Made by a program: the position numbers and the translations under genes | Assembly: GCF_012927265.1 (NCBI RefSeq) | Contig: NZ_JABBGF010000001.1 | Coordinates: 1,920,502-1,984,501 of the forward strand | DNA: 64,000 bases | From: Chryseobacterium cheonjiense | Lineage (GTDB): Bacteria > Bacteroidota > Bacteroidia > Flavobacteriales > Weeksellaceae | Direction of reading: 5' to 3' | Shown here: positions 8,283-17,200 of the stretch, piece by piece | How the letters are laid out: each line of letters starts with the position of its first letter | Position numbering within the stretch: the first letter of the stretch is position 1 | Notes under the pieces: generated by a model | Seen by the model: the letters and a program-made list of their open reading frames with translations, nothing else | What the model was told of the DNA's origin: nothing | The model's database searches: none

Positions 8283-10913
8283 TTATAACATTCTGTCATC
8301 TTCCATTAATTCCCTGGTCTGGTAATCCTGTACGAGGTCAATCGCATTGGAAATTACGTCGCTTAAGGCAGTGATAAAAGTACCTTCTTCAGCCATTCCC
8401 ATGGCGTGTTTCAGCGCTTCAATCTCTTTAGGAATGATTTCATAGCTCACATCTTTTCCTGAAGACTGCATTCCTTCAATGATCAGTCCATTGATTTCGT
8501 CTTCCGTACGTCCGCGGAGATGCTTTTCATTTCTGATGATGATATGATCGAACATTCTTCCTGCAATCTTTCCGCATTCCCGGATATCGCTGTCTCTTCG
8601 GTCTCCTACCCCTGAAATAATCCCAATTTTTTTTGTTGCCTCCACATTTTTGAGATAATCTTCAATCGCCTGATATCCCGAAGGATTATGAGCAAAATCA
8701 ATAAGAACTTTGAAATTTTTAAACTTAAATACATTCAAACGGCCCGGGGTAAGCTGGGCACTTGGAATAAAAGTTCTTAAAGAATTGGAAATATCTTCAA
8801 TCCCGAATCCGTACAGATAACAGGCGAGACTCGCAGCCAATACGTTTTCAATCATAAATTTGGCTTTTCCTTCCATGGTAATCGGAAAATCTTTAGCCTT
8901 GCCGATTCTTATCTTCCAGTCTCCTTTTTTAATCGTAACAAATCCTTCCTCGTAAACACAGGTAATCTTGCCCTCTTTAGCAAATTTCTGAATGTGAGGA
9001 TTGTTTTCATTCATACTGAAAATCGCAACATGACTGTCGAGATCATTAACAATTTTCATGGAATACTCATTATCGGCATTCAGAATGCTCCAGCCGCTTT
9101 TCTTTACGCTGTCCAGAACGACTCTTTTTACACGCGTAAGATCCCTGAGGTTGTGGATATCATTCATTCCGAGGTGATCTTCCGCAATATTGGTCAATAC
9201 CCCGATATCACACTGAGAAAAACCAAGTCCGGAACGTAAAATTCCGCCGCGAGCAGTTTCAAGTACGGCAAACTCCACGGTAGGATCTTTTAAGATAAAC
9301 TCCGCAGATAATGGACCTGTCGTATCTCCTTTTGTAAGCATCGTATTTTGGATATAGATTCCGTCTGAGGTCGTAAAGCCTACTCTGTAACCGTTGCTTT
9401 TTACAATATGGGAGATCAGTCTTGTTGTCGTCGTCTTTCCGTTGGTTCCGGTAACCGCAATAATCGGGATGGTAAAAGGTTTTCCCGGAGGATACAGCAT
9501 ATCTACCACAGGAGCGGCAACATTTCTCGGAAGCCCTTCACTTGGAGCAAGGTGCATTCTGAATCCAGGTGCAGCATTCACTTCAATAATGGCTCCTCCA
9601 CTCTCTTTTAGAGGCTGGGTAAGATTTTCCGCCATAATATCAATTCCGCAGACATCAAGGCCGATGATTTTCGAAATCCTTTCAGCCATAGTGATATTTT
9701 CCGGGTGTACCATATCGGTAACATCAATAGATGTACCTCCCGTTGAAAGGTTAGCTGTTGATTTCAGATAAACCACTTCCCCTTTTTGAGGAACTGTTTC
9801 CAGGGTGTAGTTCAGTTTCTCTAAAAGCTCGGTAGTATCTTTATCGACTTCAATTTCCGTTAATACATTTTCGTGTCCGTATCCTCTTCTCGGGTCTTTA
9901 TTTTCTTTTTCAATAAGTTGCTGAAGATTTAATTCACCATCGCCTACCACGTGAGCAGGAACCCTTCTGGCAGCAGCAACCATTTTATTATTGATGACCA
10001 GCACTCTGAAATCGTATCCGGTAATATATTTTTCAACAATAACTTTTTTAGAATATTTCTGGGCGTGTTGCAATCCTATTTTTGCAGATTCCCAGTCATT
10101 GACGTTAATAGAAGAACCCTTCCCATGATTTCCATCCAGAGGTTTAATAACCACGGGATATCCTATTTTCCTCACTACACTATCAAGGCCTTCTTCATCC
10201 ATGATAAGGTCTCCGATCGGCACAGGAATCGCAGCATCGTGCAGCATTCTCTTGGTAAGTTCTTTATTGCAAGCAATATCCACGGCAATAGAGCTCGTTT
10301 TCCCGGTAATGGTGGCCTGAAACCTTTGCTGATTCACTCCGTAACCAAGCTGTACTAAAGAGTTTGTTCCTAATCGGATCCACGGGATTTTCCTGGAAAC
10401 AGCCTCTTCAACAATGCTTCCTGTTGAAGGTCCTAGACGAACTCTTTCGCGGATTTCTTTAAGTTTCTGAATACAGGCATTAATATCATATTCTTCGCCT
10501 TTAATCAAAGCTTCCGCAATTTTTACGGATTCTTCCGCGGCAAAAATCCCTGCGTTTTCTTCAATATAATTAAATACAACATTGTAAACTCCGGGTGTTT
10601 TAGTCTCCCTTGTTCTTCCAAAGCCCACTTCCATCCCTGCAAGCGTCTGGATTTCCAAAGCGATGTGCTCAATTACATGTCCCATCCATGTTCCTGTTTC
10701 AACACGATGAAAGAATCCTCCTTCTACTCCTTCAGAACATCTGTGAGCGAATAAGGAAGGCAGCAACTTTTCAATTCTTTCCCTGAATCCTTCGATCTTA
10801 TTGGTAGGAAAATTTTCCATTTCTTCCAGGTCCAACCTCATCTGTATCAGCTTCTTTCGTCTGATACTCCAAATATTCGGGCCGCGCAATGCCTGTATTT
10901 TTTCAATTTTCAT
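8283..10913 (-). CDS. cphA: Cyanophycin synthetase
   Basis: Polymerises aspartate and arginine into the storage polymer cyanophycin (multi-L-arginyl-poly-L-aspartate), using ATP for both bonds. The 876 residues match the three-domain CphA layout: an N domain (to about 160), an ATP-grasp domain (about 215-475; VVIKPLDGNHGKG at 254-266, IIEVNAAPGFRMH near 442-454) that adds Asp, and a Mur-ligase-like domain from about 485 with the P-loop GTNGKTTTT (489-497) and DFAHNPSGY. Both active sites look intact. It faces cphB and the isoaspartyl peptidase across a divergent promoter region and converges on the ligase cluster. Cyanophycin genes outside cyanobacteria are established knowledge. Confidence 0.96.
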   Translation of the reverse strand: MKIEKIQALRGPNIWSIRRKKLIQMRLDLEEMENFPTNKIEGFRERIEKLLPSLFAHRCSEGVEGGFFHRVETGTWMGHVIEHIALEIQTLAGMEVGFGRTRETKTPGVYNVVFNYIEENAGIFAAEESVKIAEALIKGEEYDINACIQKLKEIRERVRLGPSTGSIVEEAVSRKIPWIRLGTNSLVQLGYGVNQQRFQATITGKTSSIAVDIACNKELTKRMLHDAAIPVPIGDLIMDEEGLDSVVRKIGYPVVIKPLDGNHGKGSSINVNDWESAKIGLQHAQKYSKKVIVEKYITGYDFRVLVINNKMVAAARRVPAHVVGDGELNLQQLIEKENKDPRRGYGHENVLTEIEVDKDTTELLEKLNYTLETVPQKGEVVYLKSTANLSTGGTSIDVTDMVHPENITMAERISKIIGLDVCGIDIMAENLTQPLKESGGAIIEVNAAPGFRMHLAPSEGLPRNVAAPVVDMLYPPGKPFTIPIIAVTGTNGKTTTTRLISHIVKSNGYRVGFTTSDGIYIQNTMLTKGDTTGPLSAEFILKDPTVEFAVLETARGGILRSGLGFSQCDIGVLTNIAEDHLGMNDIHNLRDLTRVKRVVLDSVKKSGWSILNADNEYSMKIVNDLDSHVAIFSMNENNPHIQKFAKEGKITCVYEEGFVTIKKGDWKIRIGKAKDFPITMEGKAKFMIENVLAASLACYLYGFGIEDISNSLRTFIPSAQLTPGRLNVFKFKNFKVLIDFAHNPSGYQAIEDYLKNVEATKKIGIISGVGDRRDSDIRECGKIAGRMFDHIIIRNEKHLRGRTEDEINGLIIEGMQSSGKDVSYEIIPKEIEALKHAMGMAEEGTFITALSDVISNAIDLVQDYQTRELMEDDRML

Positions 10914-10958
10914 AATCTATTTGCATTTTTAATAGTTAACAATAACTGCATCTAGAAT

Positions 10959-10966
10959 CAAAGATA
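10959..10966 (-). promoter_or_regulatory. Putative -7 box for cphA (TATCTTTG)
   Basis: TATCTTTG on the - strand is a full match to TAnnTTTG, 46 bases before the cphA start codon. It would give a 5' leader of about 40 bases. Confidence 0.6.
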
Positions 10967-11097
10967 ATGCAAAACCCTAAACAAAACTATACCACATTTG
11001 AATATTTATTAAAAATAATCATTCTTTAGTAATCATTCTAAAATCCTCAAAATCAATTTTATGTACCATGAAATTTTTTCAGCTGTTAATATTTTTT

Positions 11098-11105
11098 TAA
11101 ATTTG
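11098..11105 (+). promoter_or_regulatory. Putative -7 box for cphB (TAAATTTG), nearly leaderless
   Basis: TAAATTTG ends 6 bases before the ATG at 11112. Transcription would begin at or next to the start codon. This also argues against the in-frame ATG at 11061, which lies upstream of the box. Confidence 0.5.
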
Positions 11106-11111
11106 CACTCT

Positions 11112-12002
11112 ATGACGAAACCTGTTGGAAAATTAATTGTTATTGGTGGTGCGGTAAACAAAGGAAGTTTTGCAGAAACCGATTTTGATCAGAATATAGA
11201 AAAAAACCTGAATTTTTTTGAGCGAGGGATCCTTAGAAAAATCATCAACGAGTCTAAGCATAAGGAAAATTCTGTTATTGAAATTATTACCACGGCCTCA
11301 CAGATACCTCAAATTGTAGGCTCTGAATATAAAAAAGCTTTTGAATTTTTAGGAGCAAAAAATGTAAATATACTGGATATTCACAACCGTGAAGAAGCCA
11401 ATTCTGATGCTATTGTCGCAAGGGCAAATGCTGCAGACGTTGTGATGTTTACCGGCGGAGATCAGCTTCGTCTTACATCCATCCTTGGCGGTACAAGATT
11501 CCATGATACCATTTTACTTAAATACCAGGAGCAGGATTTCATCTATTCCGGAACTTCTGCCGGAGCTGCTGCTGCTTCTGAAAATATGATTTATCAGGGA
11601 AGCAGTTCTGAAGCATTGCTGAAAGGTGAGATCAAAACCACACAGGGATTAGGATTAATCGACAACGTCATTATTGATACACACTTTGTACAGAGAGGAA
11701 GAATCGGAAGGCTTTTCCAGGCAGTGGTCAATAATCCGAGAACCCTGGGAATCGGTCTTGGTGAAGATACAGGTCTTTTTATCTATAACGATGTAATGAC
11801 GGCCGTAGGTTCGGGACTTGTAATCTTAGTCGACGGAAGATTCATTAAGGATACCAATCTTACAAATATTAACCTCGGAGAACCGATTTCTATTGATAAC
11901 CTTACGGTACACGTAATGTCCATGAATGATCATTATGATCTTACCACAAAAGTACTGACAATCGAAAATTCACAATTTAATCCTATTCCGCAGGATAAGT
12001 AA
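11112..12002 (+). CDS. cphB: Cyanophycinase (peptidase S51)
   Basis: Hydrolyses cyanophycin to beta-Asp-Arg dipeptides. The class I amidotransferase-like fold of peptidase S51 is evident: GKLIVIGGA at the start, TGGDQ (114-118) and the nucleophile elbow GTSAGAAAAS with S149. I chose the ATG at 11112 (296 residues) because the longer frame from 11061 adds a hydrophobic tail with no family resemblance and overlaps the putative promoter. It is divergent from cphA and followed 118 bases later by the isoaspartyl peptidase, completing synthesis and breakdown of the polymer at one locus. Confidence 0.95.
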   Translation: MTKPVGKLIVIGGAVNKGSFAETDFDQNIEKNLNFFERGILRKIINESKHKENSVIEIITTASQIPQIVGSEYKKAFEFLGAKNVNILDIHNREEANSDAIVARANAADVVMFTGGDQLRLTSILGGTRFHDTILLKYQEQDFIYSGTSAGAAAASENMIYQGSSSEALLKGEIKTTQGLGLIDNVIIDTHFVQRGRIGRLFQAVVNNPRTLGIGLGEDTGLFIYNDVMTAVGSGLVILVDGRFIKDTNLTNINLGEPISIDNLTVHVMSMNDHYDLTTKVLTIENSQFNPIPQDK

Positions 12003-12120
12003 GAGCTTTTTCCGGCTTAATGATTATCCCTGATAATTTTTCTGAATTTTATTTTTCGGCCTGTTGAATCATATCCGGTTTGAAAAATTTGGCTATCTTG
12101 TCTGCAAAAACAATATTACA

Positions 12121-12963
12121 ATGAAGGTAATCATTCACGGTGGGTTCTTTTCAGAAAGCGATCAGAGCCATGAGGTAAAAGCGGCCAAGCAGGAATCTCT
12201 TAAAAACATTGCAAAACAGGCTTTTGAATTTTTACAAACCCATTCTGCTTTTGACACAGCTGCCTTTGCCGTTTCGTTATTGGAAAACGATGAACTTTAT
12301 AATGCCGGTATTGGTTCACAGATCCAAAGTGACGGGATTATACGGATGAGTGCAGCCATTATGGATGGAGAAACGCAGAAAATGAGCGGTGTTATTAATA
12401 TTCAGGATGTAAAAAACCCGGTTTTCGTAGCAAAAGAGCTGATGAAGGAAGACGACAGAGTCTTAGGCGGAAGTGGTGCTAAAAAGTATGCTTCGACTCA
12501 TGGTTTCGAAAATTTCTCCACTGAAATTCCGAAAAGAAGAAAAGAATACGAAGAAAAATTAAATAACGGCGGAAAAGGCACAGTCGGATGCGTTGTATTA
12601 GATAAAGACGGAAAATTGGCTGTAGCAACCTCTACCGGAGGAAAAGGATTTGAGATTCCGGGAAGAATTTCAGATTCCGCCACCGTAGCCGGAAATTATG
12701 CCAATTCTTTCTGTGCCGTTAGCTGCACAGGCGTGGGTGAAGATATTGTAAGCAATGCTACTGCTGCGAAGATCGTAACAAGAGTAACCGACGGAATGTC
12801 TCTCGGCGAAGCTTTTGACAAAACTTTTAAAGAACTGAAAACTTTTGATGGTTTTGCAGGAGCCATTGCCATCGATCAGCACGGAAATTTATACCATCAG
12901 GATTCTCATCCCACTATGGTCTTTGCAAGTTTTGACGGGGAAAATCTAAAAACCTTCCATTAA
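12121..12963 (+). CDS. Isoaspartyl peptidase / L-asparaginase (Ntn hydrolase)
   Basis: Plant-type asparaginase family; these precursors cut themselves before a Thr and then hydrolyse beta-aspartyl dipeptides. The autoprocessing site is GGKGTVGCVVLD, making T154 the probable nucleophile, and NAGIGS (61-66) is the conserved N-terminal loop. Start chosen at 12121 (280 residues), where MKVIIHGG matches the family N terminus; an in-frame ATG at 12064 would add 19 unlikely residues. No signal peptide, so cytoplasmic. Next to cyanophycinase, its natural substrate would be beta-Asp-Arg, releasing Asp and Arg. Confidence 0.93.
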   Translation: MKVIIHGGFFSESDQSHEVKAAKQESLKNIAKQAFEFLQTHSAFDTAAFAVSLLENDELYNAGIGSQIQSDGIIRMSAAIMDGETQKMSGVINIQDVKNPVFVAKELMKEDDRVLGGSGAKKYASTHGFENFSTEIPKRRKEYEEKLNNGGKGTVGCVVLDKDGKLAVATSTGGKGFEIPGRISDSATVAGNYANSFCAVSCTGVGEDIVSNATAAKIVTRVTDGMSLGEAFDKTFKELKTFDGFAGAIAIDQHGNLYHQDSHPTMVFASFDGENLKTFH

Positions 12964-12997
12964 CTTTAACATTATTTTATAGTTCTGATATTTTTTT

Positions 12998-13013
12998 TGG
13001 CACGTATTTTACA
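12998..13013 (+). promoter_or_regulatory. Putative sigma-54 (-24/-12) promoter
   Basis: TGGCACGTATTTTACA matches TGGCACG-N4-TTGCA at all fixed positions but one (A for G in the -12 element), with the required spacing between the -24 GG and the -12 dinucleotide. It lies 48 bases before the YtxH-like gene. No TAnnTTTG box was seen in the same spacer. Confidence 0.5.
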
Positions 13014-13061
13014 TGATTAGTAATAACAAATTTTAATATTAACACTTAAAAAATAGAAATC

Positions 13062-13319
13062 ATGGGAAATAAGACAAAAGGTTTATTGGCATTAGTTGGT
13101 CTTGGAGCTTTAGCATATTGGAAATACAAAAACTCAAGCCCGGAGCAACAACAAATGGTAAAAGATAAATTGAATAATGCAAAGGATAACCTAAACAAGT
13201 GGGGAAATGATCTTAAAGAGAAAGCCAACAGTGTTGCTTCCCAGGTTCAGGACAAAGCTGATGAATTTAAAAACCAAGCGCAGGATTCTGTGAACAAAGC
13301 ACAGGAAACCGTAAGCTAA
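13062..13319 (+). CDS. Small YtxH-like membrane-anchored protein
   Basis: 85 residues: a short glycine-rich hydrophobic N-terminal segment (GLLALVGLGALAYW, about 7-20) followed by a long, highly charged amphipathic helix rich in K, D, N and Q with repeated DKxN/A patterns. This is the layout of YtxH/general-stress proteins. No enzymatic motif. A sigma-54-like promoter lies upstream and a strong terminator directly downstream, so it is a single-gene unit. Function is inferred only from resemblance to stress-induced small proteins; membrane association is likely. Confidence 0.7.
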   Translation: MGNKTKGLLALVGLGALAYWKYKNSSPEQQQMVKDKLNNAKDNLNKWGNDLKEKANSVASQVQDKADEFKNQAQDSVNKAQETVS

Positions 13320-13347
13320 GACTAGTTATTTAACATTCATATATTTC

Positions 13348-13390
13348 AAAAAAAGTCATTGTAATTTAAAATATTACGATGACTTTTTTT
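13348..13390. terminator. Bidirectional terminator
   Basis: AAAAAAAGTCAT-T-GTAAT pairs with the complementary arm ending in ATGACTTTTTTT. It lies after the YtxH-like gene and overlaps the 3' end of the convergent methyltransferase gene. Confidence 0.85.
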
Positions 13391-14171
13391 GTGCTCCGAT
13401 CGCAAAGACCAAGGGTATTTTATTACCAAACATGGAAATCCGCCATTTCCCTTTTTCAAATTCCTGAACATGTCTGAAACAAGGATAAGGTGACCAGTCG
13501 AATTCTTTAAACTGATCTATTTTCAAATTATTATCAATCAGGCTTTGCAATGCTTCTGCTAAAGAATGGTTCCACATCACATATTCCTGAACAATATTCG
13601 CGGAAGGATCTGCATAAGTTCCTTCGTATGTTTCTACAATAGGCTTTTCATTAAAATAATTGTATTTCACCCCATCAAAATCATCATCAAACATCCAAAC
13701 GACCGGATGAAACTCTGCCATTACAAATTTACCGTCAGGTTTTAAGAAATGCGAAATTACTTTCGCCCAACGGTCGAGGTCAGGAAGCCAGCCGATCGTA
13801 CCATAACTCGTAAAAACGATGTCAAATTTTTCATTAAGAACGTTGGTAAGGTTATACAGATCGGTGCATATAAACTGTGTATTGGTTTCGCATTTGAGAG
13901 CTAGCTCTCTGGCGGTCTCAATAGCTTTATCCGACAAATCTATTCCGGTAACTTCAGCTCCAAGCCTTGAAAGAGAAATAGAATCCTGGCCAAAATGACA
14001 TTGAAGGTGAAGAATTTTTTTATTTTTAATGTCACCTAAAAGTTCCATTTCAATAGAATTAAGAGAGCTTCTGCCTTTTAAAAATTCATCTACAAAATAA
14101 AAATCTGATTTTAAGTGAGGTTCTACTTTAGCATTCCAGGATTTTCTGTTGATCTCTAAATAATTTTCCAT
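13374..14171 (-). CDS. Class I SAM-dependent methyltransferase
   Basis: 265 residues with a Rossmann-type methyltransferase core: motif I ILHLQCHFGQDS (about 53-64), the acidic residue of motif II in GAEVTGIDLSDKAI, and FDIVFTSYGTIGWLPD as motif IV/post. The substrate is not indicated; relatives are annotated only as class I methyltransferases. No signal peptide. The last codons are inside the terminator at 13348. The upstream 183 bases (14172-14354) hold no gene and no clear promoter box. Confidence 0.85.
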   Translation of the reverse strand: MENYLEINRKSWNAKVEPHLKSDFYFVDEFLKGRSSLNSIEMELLGDIKNKKILHLQCHFGQDSISLSRLGAEVTGIDLSDKAIETARELALKCETNTQFICTDLYNLTNVLNEKFDIVFTSYGTIGWLPDLDRWAKVISHFLKPDGKFVMAEFHPVVWMFDDDFDGVKYNYFNEKPIVETYEGTYADPSANIVQEYVMWNHSLAEALQSLIDNNLKIDQFKEFDWSPYPCFRHVQEFEKGKWRISMFGNKIPLVFAIGAQKKSS

Positions 14172-14354
14172 GACTGATATTTATGTTTAAAAATATTAAA
14201 ATAAATGTAACTGTAAATACATTCGTTTTAAAGACAACTAAATTAAAACAACAGAATTTTTAATTTCTTTCGATGTAAGATATGCTCGTGAGTTTAACTA
14301 CATTGTAACGAGGTAACTTTACATTCTTATGTCATGAATTAATATTTTGACATT

Positions 14355-14996
14355 TTACTCCCCTTCAATAACGATGGAAGTATAAAAACTGTAGAGTTTC
14401 CAGCCTAATGATTCATACAGATTCTTACCTTCTTCGGTGGCCACCAAAAAGTTTGCGGAAAACCCTTCAGACAATGCTATTTTTTCAAGCTCTTTCATTA
14501 AAAGACTAGCCAGCCCTTTTCTACGGTGGTCTTTTTCAGTAGAAATTCTGTCATAAACAGCGAGACCATCAACAAAGACAATTCGTCCCGATGAAGCTAC
14601 CTTATTGTTTCTCATAATATATACTACAATAGTAGAGTCATATTGGTTATATGCAAATCGGTAATCGTCGGGTAAATTTCTATCGTTAAATTTCATTGGT
14701 GAAGTACAATACATCATATAGCCTTGCGGCTGCAACGCCCATCTTTGGGGTATTTCGTTTTTAAATTCATCAAAAGAAGTACATACTTTCAGGAAGACCC
14801 ACGGCTCATTTATGGCTTCAGCCAATTCAATAAAATCAGCATTGCATTCCGGGAACACATATCTCTTTCTTTGCTTTTCGTACCCTACCTCAACCATAAA
14901 TCCTGATTTGTACTGTACAGGCAAAGGCAGTTCTCTTGATAACGACCATGCTTTAAGCCACTTTTCAATAGTATCTGATGAAATTTGTTTTTCCAT
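14355..14996 (-). CDS. GNAT family N-acetyltransferase
   Basis: 213 residues. The acetyl-CoA binding motif A is in the C-terminal half: VYDRISTEKDHRRKGLASLLMKELE, with RRKGLA as the R/Q-x-x-G-x-A signature, followed by LVATEEGKNLYESLGWKLY as motif B. The N-terminal 100 residues are unlike other GNATs I recognise and may set the substrate. Its start is 5 bases after the chrA stop, so it appears to be the last gene of the hisS-LRR-chrA-GNAT operon. Substrate unknown. Confidence 0.85.
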   Translation of the reverse strand: MEKQISSDTIEKWLKAWSLSRELPLPVQYKSGFMVEVGYEKQRKRYVFPECNADFIELAEAINEPWVFLKVCTSFDEFKNEIPQRWALQPQGYMMYCTSPMKFNDRNLPDDYRFAYNQYDSTIVVYIMRNNKVASSGRIVFVDGLAVYDRISTEKDHRRKGLASLLMKELEKIALSEGFSANFLVATEEGKNLYESLGWKLYSFYTSIVIEGE

Positions 14997-15001
14997 AAGT
15001 T

Positions 15002-16132
15002 TTATATAAACGTCAGCATATAGCCCATTCCGGAACCTAATACAACAATAAGTGCACTATTGATTTTCCTGTATCCAAAGCTAATAAAAAGACAGAAAAC
15101 AGCAATAAGAATCATGCGCCAGTCAGTAATTGTATCGATTCCCATACTGATGCAGACGGAAACAATAATAGCAACCGAAGCTGCATTGACCGCATCGAGA
15201 AAGACTGAAAAAATTTTCGAGTTCCTCATCTTTTTTACGAGGGGATTCAGCAATGCAACAAACAGGAATGAAGGCAAAAAAATCCCGAGAGTTGAAATGG
15301 CAGCCCCACTCCATCCGTTTATCTGATATCCGATGAATGTAACCGACGAAAAAACCGGTCCCGGAGTAAACTGCCCTACTGCAATAGCATCAATAAGCTG
15401 TTTCCTGTTCAGCATTCCGTTTGCAACAAACTCTGCATCAAGAAAAGCAAAAAGTACATAACCGCTTCCGTAAAGAATAGATCCAACTTTCAGGAAAATC
15501 AGGAAAAGCTTAAGGTTTAAAGACGATATAAAATTATTTTCACTTCCCTGTAAATAAACGAGAGGAATAAGATTTTTCAAATCTCCGGATTTTCCGGGAG
15601 GTAAAAACGTGATAAGCACGTAAAGAATTCCTGCTCCGAAAAGTAGAAAAACTTCATTGTAACCTAATAATGATCCCGCTAAAACAAGCAGTCCCAGGAT
15701 TATAAGACCTGCTGTCTTAAAAGATTTTTTTGCCAAAGGAAAGATGGCCGATAAAATCACAGCGATAATAGCCGGTTTAATTCCGTAAACAAATGGCTGA
15801 ATTTCCGGCAGAGCACCGTATTTTTTATACAGCCACGCGAATATCCCGGTAATAAAAACTGCAGGAAGTATAAAACATACACCTGCAGTAATTAAGCCTT
15901 TCCAGCCTGCTTTTTCTCTTCCGATATGAATGGCCATTTCAGTACTGTTGGGTCCTGGAATTAAGTTGGTAGCTCCTATCAGATCCAGAAAATGCTGTTG
16001 GGACATCCACTTTCTTTTGGTAACAACCTCATTCTGCATCATGGATATATGTGCAGCAGGGCCTCCGAAACCAATTATTCCTAGCTTGAGAAAAAGCCTG
16101 GCTATTTCTTTTAGATCCTCTGTATTTTTCAT
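15002..16132 (-). CDS. chrA: Chromate transporter family (CHR) membrane protein
   Basis: 376 residues, about ten hydrophobic segments, with the two homologous CHR halves fused. The N half carries FGGPAAHISMM and NLIPGPNSTEMAIHIG; the C half repeats the pattern as GSILYGSGYVLFAFL and GQFTPGPVFSSVTFIGYQ. Characterised members export chromate, although many genomic copies have no proven substrate. The ATG overlaps the stop of the preceding LRR gene by 4 bases (ATGA), implying translational coupling in the hisS operon. No chromate-responsive regulator is adjacent. Confidence 0.92.
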   Translation of the reverse strand: MKNTEDLKEIARLFLKLGIIGFGGPAAHISMMQNEVVTKRKWMSQQHFLDLIGATNLIPGPNSTEMAIHIGREKAGWKGLITAGVCFILPAVFITGIFAWLYKKYGALPEIQPFVYGIKPAIIAVILSAIFPLAKKSFKTAGLIILGLLVLAGSLLGYNEVFLLFGAGILYVLITFLPPGKSGDLKNLIPLVYLQGSENNFISSLNLKLFLIFLKVGSILYGSGYVLFAFLDAEFVANGMLNRKQLIDAIAVGQFTPGPVFSSVTFIGYQINGWSGAAISTLGIFLPSFLFVALLNPLVKKMRNSKIFSVFLDAVNAASVAIIVSVCISMGIDTITDWRMILIAVFCLFISFGYRKINSALIVVLGSGMGYMLTFI

Positions 16133-17196
16133 GGCATTTCCTGAGTAACAAACTTTGTTTTTGGCAACAAAGACTGTGCACGGGAAATTTCCTGATATGG
16201 AATATTATTTCCTGAAATGTATATTACTTTCAGCTTTTTCATTTTTTCCAAACCTGGAGGAAAAGCCGTAATTTTATTATTCCTAATATCTAGACCTTCA
16301 AGATTTTCCAGATTATAAATTTCTGTCAAACATTCGTTTGTAAGCTCATTCCTATCAATGAAAAGTCCTGTCAGTCCCGTCATGCCAATCATTCCGGGAG
16401 GGATCTGGCTAATTTGATTTTTATAAATATCCAGCCTTTTAAGACCTGAAATCTTGTATAGTTCTTTTGGAAAAACTTTAAATGCATTATTGTCCAAATG
16501 CAGCGTTTTCAAATTTTGAAGTCCGGAAAATCCGTTTGGCAAAGCTTTCAAAAGATTTTCCGAAAACCATACATCATTAACCATATTCAAAAATCCTATT
16601 TCTTCGGGCAGCTCAGACATCAGGCTTCCACTTACGGATAAAGTCTCCAGACTTTTCAGATTCTTTATGGAAGGCGGAAGATTTCTACCGGGTTTTCCTT
16701 CAGCACTTTTTAAACTTCTGATATCTAATCCTCTTGATAATCCCAGCCTTTTAAGCATTTTTAGCTTTCCAATATCCTCAGAAAAATCAAAATAGCTGGA
16801 CTGAGAATATTCTAAATCTTCTAATGATTTAAGGTTAAAAATCACAGGAGACATCTTTTCTGTAAGCATATTATGCAGTGCAAGCTTTTTCAATTGTTTC
16901 AAAGAAGCAAACTCTTTGGGGAAATCTTTAATTTTGTGCCCTCCGGTGAGCATAAAAGATTCAAGATTTTTTAGCCTGGAAATTTTTCCGGGTATGCTTG
17001 TGAGCTGATCCGATTCAATTACTGTCAGGGATTTAATATTCCATGTAAAAATATGTTCCGGAAATGCTGTGATCTCACTAAGCACTACCCGATCGCTTTC
17101 TTTGCTGAGGTCCTGTTTAGGAATTTCCGGTATTCTTTCTTGTGCCTGAGTAAAAACAAAAGATATCAGTAGTGCTGAAAATAAGATGTTCTTCAT
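16129..17196 (-). CDS. Leucine-rich repeat protein, secreted
   Basis: 355 residues. The start chosen at 17196 gives a clean signal peptide (MKNILFSALLISFVFTQAQ); an in-frame start at 17307 would lie inside hisS and bury it. About ten LRRs of roughly 23 residues follow (patterns LKxLxxLxLxxNxLxxxPxx, e.g. LQNLKTLHLDNNAF). No catalytic domain, anchor or T9SS tail is seen. The signal peptide implies export to the periplasm or beyond, where the repeats would bind another protein. It begins 4 bases after the hisS stop and overlaps chrA by 4 bases. Confidence 0.85.
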   Translation of the reverse strand: MKNILFSALLISFVFTQAQERIPEIPKQDLSKESDRVVLSEITAFPEHIFTWNIKSLTVIESDQLTSIPGKISRLKNLESFMLTGGHKIKDFPKEFASLKQLKKLALHNMLTEKMSPVIFNLKSLEDLEYSQSSYFDFSEDIGKLKMLKRLGLSRGLDIRSLKSAEGKPGRNLPPSIKNLKSLETLSVSGSLMSELPEEIGFLNMVNDVWFSENLLKALPNGFSGLQNLKTLHLDNNAFKVFPKELYKISGLKRLDIYKNQISQIPPGMIGMTGLTGLFIDRNELTNECLTEIYNLENLEGLDIRNNKITAFPPGLEKMKKLKVIYISGNNIPYQEISRAQSLLPKTKFVTQEMP

Positions 17197-17200
17197 AACT

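Noticed and set aside
11061..11111. Upstream ATG for cyanophycinase
   Set aside because: It adds a hydrophobic extension absent from the family and starts before the putative promoter box.
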